A stretch of DNA of 30,845 nt, taken from positions 5,126-35,970 of the forward strand of contig NMRA01001243.1 of assembly GCA_002633005.1 (NCBI GenBank), in the 5' to 3' direction. The stretch is from Phoronis australis. Taxonomy: Eukaryota; Phoronida; Phoronidae. Shown here in pieces: positions 8,981 to 18,843 of this stretch. Made by a program: the position numbers and the translations under genes. The stretch's first letter is position 1; each line of letters starts with the position of its first letter. The notes under the pieces were generated by a model. The model was not told the DNA's origin, did no database searches, and saw nothing but the letters and a program-made list of their open reading frames with translations.

Positions 8981-10640
8981 TGTAAGCCGCAATCTGGCGC
9001 CTTCACGCGCGTTCTTATACTTTGAATTTCCCTGTTGTTTATATTGCATTCACGAAAGTCTGTTAAAAATTTTGTCTCCAACACAGAGTTCAACAAGTAA
9101 ACAGGTATGTAGTGACTTTATCTTCTCGGCTCAACGAACGGCATGTTTGCACAATGAAACATGGGCAAAGTCATATTGCAGTTCACTTCCTAAGAAAATA
9201 CGGAGTTTTATGACCTATGAAAAAGTACATTACGTTGTAAACTTAGTGTGCACTTGAATATTGAGCTGACCCAGTCGCAACTTTGGATGGACATAAATTC
9301 GGCTTGGATGTGACGAGCCCAGGAGCAATTCAGTGATACGCAATTTTTGGTCTGCACTGTCCCTCATTTACAGAGCCTCACTCTTAGGGTTCGTGTTTAA
9401 ACTCTATTTTAAATCTGAGACAGTGGTCGTCCTTGAGACGCACGTAATTACACGTTCTGCAACAGGAATATTTGTCATGTAAGTCCAACATAGGCTGAAT
9501 ATCTGATTGAAATGCAGGTATGTTGAGCAACAGGTGGGGTTTTTGTCAGTGCATGTGGGCCATTTTTATGATTTTATGTCTAGACCGGCAACAATAAGTC
9601 ACTATCTTCAGGCTAAAACTGGCCACTGTCAGCTCCTTTCCCACTTATATCGCCTGGAAATCTCTCACACAGGTGAGAGCCGGTGTGGCACTGGTCCTCA
9701 CACTTACTGCAGAAATGCGCTATCTTAAGCACCCTTAAGTGCCAAACATGAACCAGTCCAGTAGAGCTCCAAAAATTGTGGGACCCGTCAACATCGTCAA
9801 CCCAACAAGAGGCAGACTTTGCCCTGATGACCGGACTGAACATAAAACACATGGCCGGGAACGCAGAAGAAGATGGACAATTTTAAGTCACTCTTACATA
9901 AAAAAGTTTGGAGATTATAAGATATAATGGACAGTTTTTGTGCTTTAATTATCACCAGACAAATCAAACAAAACTATTTCGAATTTTGTTGTAAGACATT
10001 TTCCAGGAAAGCCAATCTCTGCTTTACTAATCCCCTGGCTATATTGGGATTGAGATTACATTTACTAGCAGTTGCAGCACAGACTTAGCATAGTACAATG
10101 ACCACCAACTGTGTACATTTTGAATGAACGAAATCTGTTATCATGTGAAAAACCACCACCAACACCATTGACCGAGAAATTATTCTTTTTGGGTTTGAGA
10201 TTGCATGTACAAGGCGCCGCCAACACTATTGGTTGATAAGTTATTCCTTGGTGAGACACGGTTTTACTTCCGACATAGTTCGTCTGCGCAAAAACCGGAA
10301 TGTGGCATTTCTTCCAATAATTCCAGGTAAAAATATCAGAAATGCGAATCTGTTGTCTATGAGCTGTGGTTGCAGCAAAACCATGTAACTGATTTTTGGT
10401 ATATGTCAGGAAAAATGTGACAGATAGTTAACTGTTTATTTCGTCTTAAGAAATTTTACAAAAGTAACAATTTAATGGCAGCAAATCGATCACTTTATAT
10501 GCAGGCAGGTTGAATATTAAAAATTAAAATAACAATAAATACAAACGAGGTAATTTCTATGGTGTATTGTCATAATACCATCTACATACAAAAACACTGA
10601 CAAACACACTTAAAAACAAAAACACAGCAAGCAAATAAAT
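8981..10640 (+). repeat. Long dispersed repeat, copy 1 (with retrotransposon fragment)
   Basis: It is collinear with 27689-29900 over most of its length. It starts near cttgtaagcc, continues through gcatgtttgcacaatgaaac and tgacccag, and ends in an A-rich tract with many AAAACAAAAACACA-like units. It lacks about 550 bases present in copy 2 (28306-28862). No terminal inverted repeats were found. It could be one complex transposon or a segmental duplication; the boundaries are approximate. Confidence 0.8.
9588..9852 (+). pseudogene. C-terminal fragment of a non-LTR retrotransposon reverse transcriptase, copy 1
   Basis: The plus strand reads HYLQAKTGHCQLLSHLYRLE and then ISHTGESRCGTGP, close to the conserved tail of RTE/jockey-like reverse transcriptases, where a Cys-X-Cys...His-X4-Cys zinc-knuckle-like cluster follows a GHC...HLYRL segment. 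The first Cys of the Cys-X-Cys pair is Ser here. The frame then breaks, and only traces of the RRTAAFALKTGL-type end seen in copy 2 remain. Palm-domain motifs are absent, so this is only a small 3' piece. Confidence 0.6.
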
Positions 10641-12946
10641 TTTGAGTTTGCTATTATAACTGAAAATGGATACTACATCAAGTAGAAAAACATTGAAATC
10701 TAAGATAAGTATATGAGTACGATAAAGCAAAACGAAGCACTGTCTGTTTGATTGAAAGGACATTTAAGAAAAAATGATTAATGGTATTCAAGAAAATTTA
10801 AGAAATAGACCAGATTGTAGTTTATTAAGAACTGTCCCTTTGTTTCTGACAATAAAAAAGTTGTCATACAAGGAGATGGCGTGGATGTAGGGACCTCAGA
10901 CGACTGATACATGTAGCTTTTTACAGCACCTTTAAGCGATTGAAAACTGTGCAATTTTCAGATGTCAAGAGAAAACGTTACAGAGTTGAACGCACAGAAT
11001 TAGATGAGATTTATAAATTGAATGAGAGCAATTATGAGGGACTACAAACTGAGGCATAGTTGTTAAGAGGCAATCTAATTAAAAACCAGTAGATTTTAAA
11101 AAAATCAGTCTATGCGTCAAAATTCAAAACAACTTCATTTTTTGTACATGGATAGGCATATCTGTAGTTTTATAATTCGTAGATTCAAATCCTTCATCGG
11201 ACAATATGAAATCAAAAAATCACACCATGATGAATGTACCACATATCCGTGCTCGTTCTTCTAAGAACGCAGAAACACCTGACCGAAACGTCGTGATAAT
11301 GTAAATAAACAAGAGGTTGGTGTAAATAGACCAAGAGATTTTAATAACACTCATAATGGATAGGTATCCTAACAAAAATCTAAATGCCTCATTTTGTACA
11401 TTCAATGACCCCTAATTTTGTCGCTGGAGCACTAGACCACACGTGGTCATATTAGCCGTCTCCAAAATTGTACGTTTTCAGCAACGAAGATAAGTAACTT
11501 ACAAAATACACTGAAAGTTACACTATGGTGGCTGGAATAACCAATGCAGATCGTAAATAATTATTTGGCATTTACTCAAATTTTAAAGTCCTTGTTGCAA
11601 ACTGCCCATGTGGTTCCAGTATCCGAAAATACTTACTACATAAATTCTTATTTTCGACACCCTTTCTTTATATTCTTTTCGCCTTTCTTGCCAAAAGCGA
11701 TTTTTTAACAGTATTTGACCCTTCACTCTGAGCGTATGATTACCGGTTATTTCCGTACCCACATTTCCGGCTCATCAGTTCAGGAACTTGTCCTGAACGC
11801 CGCCATTTTTTCCTTGTAACTGAATGTGCTATGGCCTGCTCGAAAAGTCTTCATTATTTTGTTTTATTAGTAATATATCGTGATTCGTTTGCATATGTAG
11901 TGTATTTATAGTCTGTAGTTAGTGGTCGTTGATTTTTTTGGAATGTTACGCGTATTTAGTATGTTAAAATAGCATTGGTGTTTAGTTCCTTACGTAGGCC
12001 GGTCGAACCTAGGAACCAATATGGGTCGAACCAATTTTTTTCGGTTTTATTTTTTTCCTCGTTTTGAAAAAGTACTTTGCTATCATCGGAAAGGTAGTAC
12101 ATTCTACTCAGTAAAAATCGAAAAAGTATCAAAATCGGGGCAAGCACTGTAAAGTTATTGCAAGTTTTGTGGCGAAATTTGGGTCACTTTGTTTGGATCG
12201 CGTCGGCCATATTGGAGGACAGCGGGATGAGTTACGAGTTTAAAACTTTGTGTAAATTGTTTTCGCCAACAAATTACGGTAAAATTTAGTTAGACATATC
12301 TTTACTTACTATTCTGCACGATTTAGCAGTGTTCACCAAAATTCAGCCTCGCAGTTGTTACTCATTAAGTGATAAATGTGCTCACAATTCCCGTTGGACT
12401 TCGATCGGCTCATTTCTGGCGGCACCTACAATGTCGACTTTTGCTGAACTGAAAGGCATGTTCAATCGGCTACTTTGTAATTTGTGAAAATTCATAACGT
12501 TGATACATTTTGACAAACGTTGCTACAAAAAAGAAACTTTGTTCAATTTTCGTGTTTTTTGTGTTTGCGGCCAGCAGTGTGACACAGGACTAACCAGCCC
12601 GTAATTTCATGCAAGTGTCTGAAACTACCTTTGAATATATGCAGCATTTATCATTTGACCATTTTACTTCGACAAAACAGCTTGCAACCGCATGCATTTA
12701 CCGTTCGCCAGTGTCTGGTCTCGATCCGCACCAGGTCCGGTAGGCTGCGGTCCCGAGTCTGGCAAAATAATTTCTGTCAAAATTTATTCGCCACATTTCT
12801 TCAGCAAATTCCAAAAAATTGTCCGTAGTTTGATTTTATCAAAATTAAGGCGCGCTGTCGATTTTTTTATCCCCGTTTGCTGGCTGGTAACAGTACAGGC
12901 ACTGCTCCAGGCCAGTCGCACTGACGGCGTTTTCTCGGCCTGGGTT
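10641..12946. other. No gene recognised; AT-rich sequence
   Basis: Open frames here are short and lack recognisable domains. A perfect hairpin CGTTCTT-CT-AAGAACG lies at about 11253-11268, just before a CCGAAACGTCG sequence (11283-11293) of the kind found at the ends of some Penelope-like elements. TTCAGGA and TCCTGAA form a short inverted repeat near 11778-11796, next to a GCCGCCATTTT sequence, which is a YY1-type site on the minus strand. None is strong enough to define a gene. Confidence 0.45.
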
Positions 12947-13019
12947 CCTGAATGAATTGTACTTCCGGGTTCGCGGCAAGTTCAAAATGGCGGTGTTTCT
13001 TCGGGTGCGAATCGTGAGT
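12947..13019 (+). promoter_or_regulatory. Promoter-like segment with ETS- and YY1-type motifs
   Basis: ACTTCCGG (12961-12968, an ETS-family core) is followed by CAAAATGGCGG (12983-12993, the YY1 element often found just after TATA-less transcription starts). The surroundings are locally CpG-rich compared with the AT-rich neighbourhood. The ATG inside the YY1 element opens a short frame that meets a donor-like GTGAGT. Transcription would run to the right. No downstream exon was identified, so this could be a lone or decayed promoter. Confidence 0.4.
12987..13013 (+). CDS. Possible first coding exon of an unidentified plus-strand gene
   Basis: From the ATG at 12987 the frame gives nine residues (MAVFLRVRI) and reaches ATC|GTGAGT, whose intron side matches the donor consensus perfectly (13014-13019). 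Without splicing the frame ends six codons later at TAA. The ATG lies inside a YY1-type motif, an arrangement seen in many animal housekeeping genes. I tried the nearest acceptor downstream (about 13525) and it gives an immediate stop in the required phase. The call therefore rests on promoter context and donor only, and coincidence is quite possible. Confidence 0.25.
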
Positions 13020-16000
13020 GGCGCGTTCATTTAAACTGTTTTCAAGGACGGATCGTGTATTAGTTATGGGGTAGGTACTTCTTGGATCCTTATAACATCT
13101 TCTAACCATGTAATAAGGGTTAACAACGCGTGAGACAAGGACTTTAAGGCTTTGTGCTGTACATGGGAGATAATCCAAAGACCACTTTCCCCAGCTAATC
13201 TTAGTGACCGTTTTCGTGGCTCTCTTACTGCCATATTGCACATTGTAGGCATATGTAACGTTTCGTAAATACAACAAGAGAGTGAATCTTGATGACTGAT
13301 TCAATATCTGATTTAAATTGTTATAAAAGTCAAGTCTAAGGTCTTTCAAATGAAAGCAAGTTGTCTTCCAGATGTACAATGTATTGCGCTATCAGTATCA
13401 AAACTGAACCCGATGACCTTTGTCCATTGAGTCAGCCGACATTAGGTTTGAGGATATATAAAAAACTTGTACACGTAACCTTCTTGTTTTCTTCATCATC
13501 ATTCATTTGACAATTGCAAGCCAGTTAGATGGAAATAACTTCCTTTGAAGTTTGTATTTGTAAGAACTATTATTTTTAAAGAGGTTCCGTCTCGTTGCGA
13601 GAAAAATGACAAACGACGGTGGTCTCAGCGCATAGTTGATTATTAAAAGCCAAAATAAAACCTACATATCACTTTACTAAGCTGAATCACGTTGGCTGTT
13701 GTGCTACCGTACATGTATGTTGCAACAATTGAAAAACGCTAAATGCATCGGGAAGCAAATCACCTGAAAACATTTTCACGGAACCAAAACATACTGTACA
13801 CCGTGGTGAAAAGATACAAAAGAACAGTTCCCCGAGCCTCCAGATGTACACTGAGGGTCAACATAATAATGGTGGGAGGTACGACGAATCGTCATTTGAT
13901 TTGTCCACGGAACATTGAGTCTATGCTTAAATTTTTTCAAAGACTTAGTTCTTACCGTAGGATACTGTGCAAGAAGGAAAAATGTGCAAGTGTTATGAGG
14001 GATCTGCGTTATGTGGAAATTCGACGACACTGCATTAGTAGAAAGTGCTGCGGGCAAGAACCTATACTGGCCGTCAGCCAGCGACTCATTTTTGGAAGTT
14101 GTATGTGACATCATCTTCGACAGTTTCCACATAGGTGGCGCTGTGACAGAGGATAGGATTAATTTTCCCCGAATAAGGAGCTTTTCGACTGTAGTAAAAC
14201 ATCAGTAATTACAGTAAAGTATTATTGCAGAAACCCAGCCGACTATCGCCAGAACACACTCCAACATTTATGACAAACTTACACCCTGCCAGTGTTATAA
14301 GAAATATCGATTGACGTCTCTCTTAAGATTTTAAGAATGCACCGAATCGTCGTGAATCCTGTAGCGAAACATGTTGGGGCAAAAATCAACTGAAAAATAA
14401 AAGATGAATTTGCTAACAGATGAAGAAAGTGAAAGTTTGCTCGCTAATATGATGAGTACTTTCAACAATCCGCAATTATTCACTCTACTGGTCGCAAAAT
14501 ACGTAATTTCTGACATCATCGCTGCATTTTGATATTCGCTTACCCCGGCCGAACTACATGTAATACTCTCGGGCTCCAGTTCTCGTCAAGAGTATTTCCT
14601 GAATGTTGTTGCGGAATACTGAAGAGTTTAGGTTTTAAAGTCACACTGCAGAATACATTGTTATATTTTCAATCGGATATCTGTGCTAACCATATGGAGA
14701 ACAGAGTTAGGTAAAGTTCGAACGATAGTTTGATAACTGACTGAAACATTACAGATATTTACATACTACCTAACAAGCACTTTTACGAGCAATAATACGT
14801 GATTGTCAAAAGTATTTGCAGAATTACAAAGGGATGAATTTTCTTATTACTCCTCTACGTCTGCGCATGGATGCAAGCAAATGAGAGAAACACTGGTGTA
14901 AAAAAATCACGAGCCTACTATTTTAAGCATGAATACAAGTTTGAAAAAACACCCGAGTTTCAGGAATTTGAAATTTTGCCCGGGCAAGCTCCTGCGTATA
15001 GTTTACGTTATGATAAACAAGAGGACACTCTGGATTTTTATCATTGATCTGTTCCCACCCGATCGACGTTCAAGGTTTTATTGATACTCCAGAACGGCAG
15101 AAGGTATCAACCACAAGGCCCAGGAGGAAAGCAGGCCGGGGATCGGTGTCGAATGATTTTTCATTTGTGCATATTTTCAAGTGAGGGCAGATGAAATATT
15201 CTGCATATTGTTTGAAAACTGATGCTCCCTAACAAAAATGTTGTCAGGGCCCCCCAAAACGGTAAAACAGCACAGTAAGTTGACAAGTGTTCTCCATAAT
15301 TTTCTCTCTTCTGTATGCTTCGCTTGATTGCTTCTATCTTCTCTCAACGGCGGTGGCCATGACAATTTCCCTCTCACGCCTGAAAAGTAACGGGGGCAAT
15401 TACAATTGATCCCTCTCCCCCGCTTCCTACACCACTCACCTTCGTGGGAGTAGTATGAACTCACGTCCATCAGCCAGTCACCGCGTTGCTTCCATTATAA
15501 CGCACAGTCGGCTTCGTGTAAGCCATATACAAATGATCGCAGGTACTTTATCAGTAACCACACCAGTCTCTCAATCAGTAACTCTAGGACCAAAGAGCTA
15601 AATATACACATATTTATCTCATTGGCTAGACCCTTGCTAAAAGCAAGACCTCACGAGATTTCGTGAGATATTATAATGGATTTTTTTGAGAACATGTGAC
15701 AGTTCGGTCCTAGCATAGGTCCTAGCGCTACTGAACGCACTTAAGAACTAGAATCTATCGCTGGCAACGTGTAAATGAGTGCATCCTACCGGTAAAGAAT
15801 TTCTATCCTCTAATTCAGTGACAATAGGGCTGCGGTCCTGGATTAGACGGCTATAGAACTCTCCTTTGAGATAAGAAAGCGCGTTACCTCGTTTTGGAAA
15901 TATGGCACCTTTTCGTGTTTCCCATTGATATCGGGAAGGCAAAGAATTTCACCTCATGCATCCACGGGTATTTGTGCAGTTTATCAAACTTTCTTGCGTG

Positions 16001-18662
16001 TTAGTTGAAGCCCACAGCACAGCAGTGATACTTCGTTAGCATTAGAAGGACAAATAGAGTAATGCAACCGAGAAAAACTTGTAAAGAATCAGACAATCAT
16101 AAATAACGTATATAAAATCCACGGACGCGAAAACGGATATTTACGGCATTGTGGGTAAATACAGCGAGATTAGAGTGTCGCTGTGTAGTCCGAGACAGTC
16201 ATCAAAATTGATTTTATTTTCTTTTAGATTGAAATTGGCAGTTTATAAAATTGCAGTGGCGCACGTCGTGAGTACAGTCTTTCTACAAAAAGTCCTTTTG
16301 ACAAACTTTTCTTCGAAAGGGTGCCTTTCCTATTAACTTACGCACAAAATGGTTCTCTTCGGGAGTTCGAAACTCAACAAAATCAAAGGTTCCCTTTCCC
16401 AGAACAAAAATCTGCACAACGTTTTATTATAATATGTATTTTCAAAATTGCGGTCGCATATACTCATTCATCAACGATCTTTTCATGCTGAACTGTTTTA
16501 TCAGTCTGCCGGATTGGGTTTCAGCATAGACTATGGTACATGGACTGTTAACTCGGTATACTTTCAAAGGACGAAATCTGTGCTCTTACGGAGGCAATGA
16601 CGTCATTATTCATTGGAGACACCTTGCCAAATTATCTGGCATTATTTTCGGCAAGTACGTCGTCTGCTAAATCATGGTCGGCTGTTGTGTCGTCACAATA
16701 CGCTAACGGGAAACTGTAACAGATAACTTAGGAGAGTAGCGCCTCCTTTGGGATAGTGCGCAAGAAAATGTCGGAGTTGCGAATCTGTTGTCTATAATCT
16801 ATGGCTTAAGAAATCGTCCCTTTCAAAGGAACGATGTTTCTGAAACAAACGACCATTTTCCATAGACGTTCTTTCGATACAAGTCTCTAAGTGGATGTTT
16901 GCCCATTCCCCATGCCTCTGTCAAGAATGTACATTAGTCGTGTACATGCAACGAGTTTTATACAACGAGTTCAGCACTTGGCTTATCAGTCGATCATATG
17001 GCTGGTTGTTGTCAATTAGTCGGGTAGAGTGACCAAAAAAAATTTGTTTACACTTCGGAAGATTTTTTCCAAACTATTGTGATTCAGTCATTTTTAAAAG
17101 CGTGCATTGGGGAGCTACTACTGAAAAAGAAAGTGCGCCAAAAATTGAAAGGACCTCACGTGGTCAGAAGTACTACATGAAAAATTAGAATGCCTTTTCT
17201 ACTGAAAATGGTTCAGAACAAATAGTGATCAATCCAAGCGTTTTTTTATATGTTTATAAATAATTTTTAAGACATGTTTTATTTAGATAAGAATTGCAGT
17301 AAATTGGCATGGAAGCATGATTCCGTATAATTTTGAAACAAAGTTAGCCAAAAATATACAATTACCATCACAAGGTGTTTATTCGATTAAAGATGATTAT
17401 TGTAACTTGAAAATCACGTTCATAAGATCACAAAACACATTGTGTCATTTCGTTTTTCTATTTTCATATGTATGAAGTAAGCCTAAGCACGCACAACAAC
17501 GCAAACAACATAAAGATATAAAGCATACATTTACAAATTGCAGGAGACTGCAATATGAACGATACCGCGTTCACATGATAAGAAGGATAGTCAATCATTT
17601 AAACAAGAGTTAACAGAGGCACTCTATCTGTCGTCATACAAATGATTAGCATAAGCATTAAGGTGTGAAATGGTAATATTCAGCCTAACCACAAATTATG
17701 CCATTGCAATGTAGGTTTTTTTCCTGGTAGGAAGACAGATTTGTCAACTGATTTGCGGGCAGATGAAAAGAAAGCAGATCAGTCCTTTGACGAGCGTTAT
17801 TGTGTGATTATTTTTTCAAAGGACGGATCAGTCGTCCCACATGCCTTATGGTCGGACGACATGTGAAAGTTGCATTAATGTCATGTCCTGTTTAAAGAAA
17901 ATACACATACATATCTCTTAAGAATTGTGTCCATGTAAACGTGCACGAAACGGTTAAATAAGGCAATGCAGGCGTATTGTGGACAATATTTTAATTTTTC
18001 TATTGCCAACTTCCCCGCTTTTTGATGATGCATTCCGCCGTCTGCCACACCATCAATATGCCCTGCTTTTTTGACATACAGCGAAACTGAGTTACTGTGA
18101 AATACATGTATTATGGCGATATCCCGTCATAAAAGATACCGCTCTCACGGCTAGTAGGTAGAGAGACGCCCNCTCCTTTCGAGCAAAAAGGCACGTACAT
18201 GCATGTACAGGCGATTTCCGTTGGAGCAAAAGCTATCACTCCTTCTGACCGTGACAGGAATGAACAAGGGAGATTTGACTGCGGTTTTGCTTCCTCCTGT
18301 TGGTCTTTCAACATTTCGTTTGGTGTTGTCGTCACAAATTTCCTGCTTTTCATCGTATGAAAGTCCCCGCTTTTTCAACCCTGGTGTTCATTTTTTTGTT
18401 TTCAAATAACTACGAAACATCCTCCACAAATGTACGCTATGCAATGTCATGCATCTGTTCACAGTTTGACCAAACAATTCTTGAACATCACTGCAGACGT
18501 CACGCAATTCTGCTTCCAATTATTCCTATATACAGGCGGCATAATAAAGTATGCCTTGTTGACTGAGTGTGAAGCTTTCTTGAAAGGAGTTTAATGCAGT
18601 AGGAGTTTTTTCTAAATTCTGAGAGATCACCTTGGCATCAAATTGCAAATGCTTTGGAGTGC
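13020..18662. other. No gene supported in this long stretch
   Basis: Several medium-length open frames occur: minus 12867-13379 (170 codons), overlapping plus 13743-14108 and minus 13776-14132, and minus 15177-15470. None has a recognisable domain, and their lengths are not surprising for this much sequence. Adjacent hairpins lie at 15633-15647 and 15650-15667. A candidate 40-base exon lies at 16228-16267. A 33-base match to the long dispersed repeats lies at 16774-16806. One N is at 18172. This could be intron or intergenic sequence. Confidence 0.45.
18172..18172. other. Single ambiguous base (N)
   Basis: An isolated N sits in the context acgcccNctcctttcg. No duplicated flanks are seen here, unlike at 639, so it is probably an unresolved base rather than a contig join. 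Confidence 0.8.
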
Positions 18663-18668
18663 TTTATT
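18663..18668 (-). terminator. Candidate polyadenylation signal of the TRIM gene
   Basis: AATAAA reads on the minus strand here, about 175 bases past the TGA at 18846-18844. A nearer ATTAAA variant (18823-18818) lies only about 20 bases after the stop and is less likely as the main signal. Confidence 0.4.
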
Positions 18669-18843
18669 CAGTTCATTCGCATAAAATCTCCAATGTCTCT
18701 CAAAATGCTTGTGAGTCTCAGAAATCGTGGTCCGTCTCTGTCAGTTCGGCCACTTTAACACACTAAAGAGTTACACTTGAATATTTGGAATTTTCTGTAA
18801 ACTAAAAGAATAGGCGTTTTAATACGATGGTGGTGATTGTTTT

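Noticed and set aside
12867-13379. 170-codon open frame on the minus strand
   Set aside because: No recognisable domain, no splice or promoter context in this direction, and about this many codons can occur by chance in one of six frames over 30 kb. It also overlaps the promoter-like segment on the other strand.
13743-14132. Overlapping open frames of about 120 codons on both strands
   Set aside because: Neither has a recognisable motif. Two long frames on opposite strands at the same place are more likely compositional than coding.
14011-14132. Short inverted repeat ATGTGGAAA...TTTCCACAT
   Set aside because: Only about 17 of 19 bases match, with no target duplication or recurrence seen; too short to call an element.
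15177-15470. 97-codon minus-strand frame with an internal GAAG|GTGAGT donor
   Set aside because: No homologous motif, no acceptor-bounded partner exon and no promoter evidence; a donor-like hexamer alone is common by chance.
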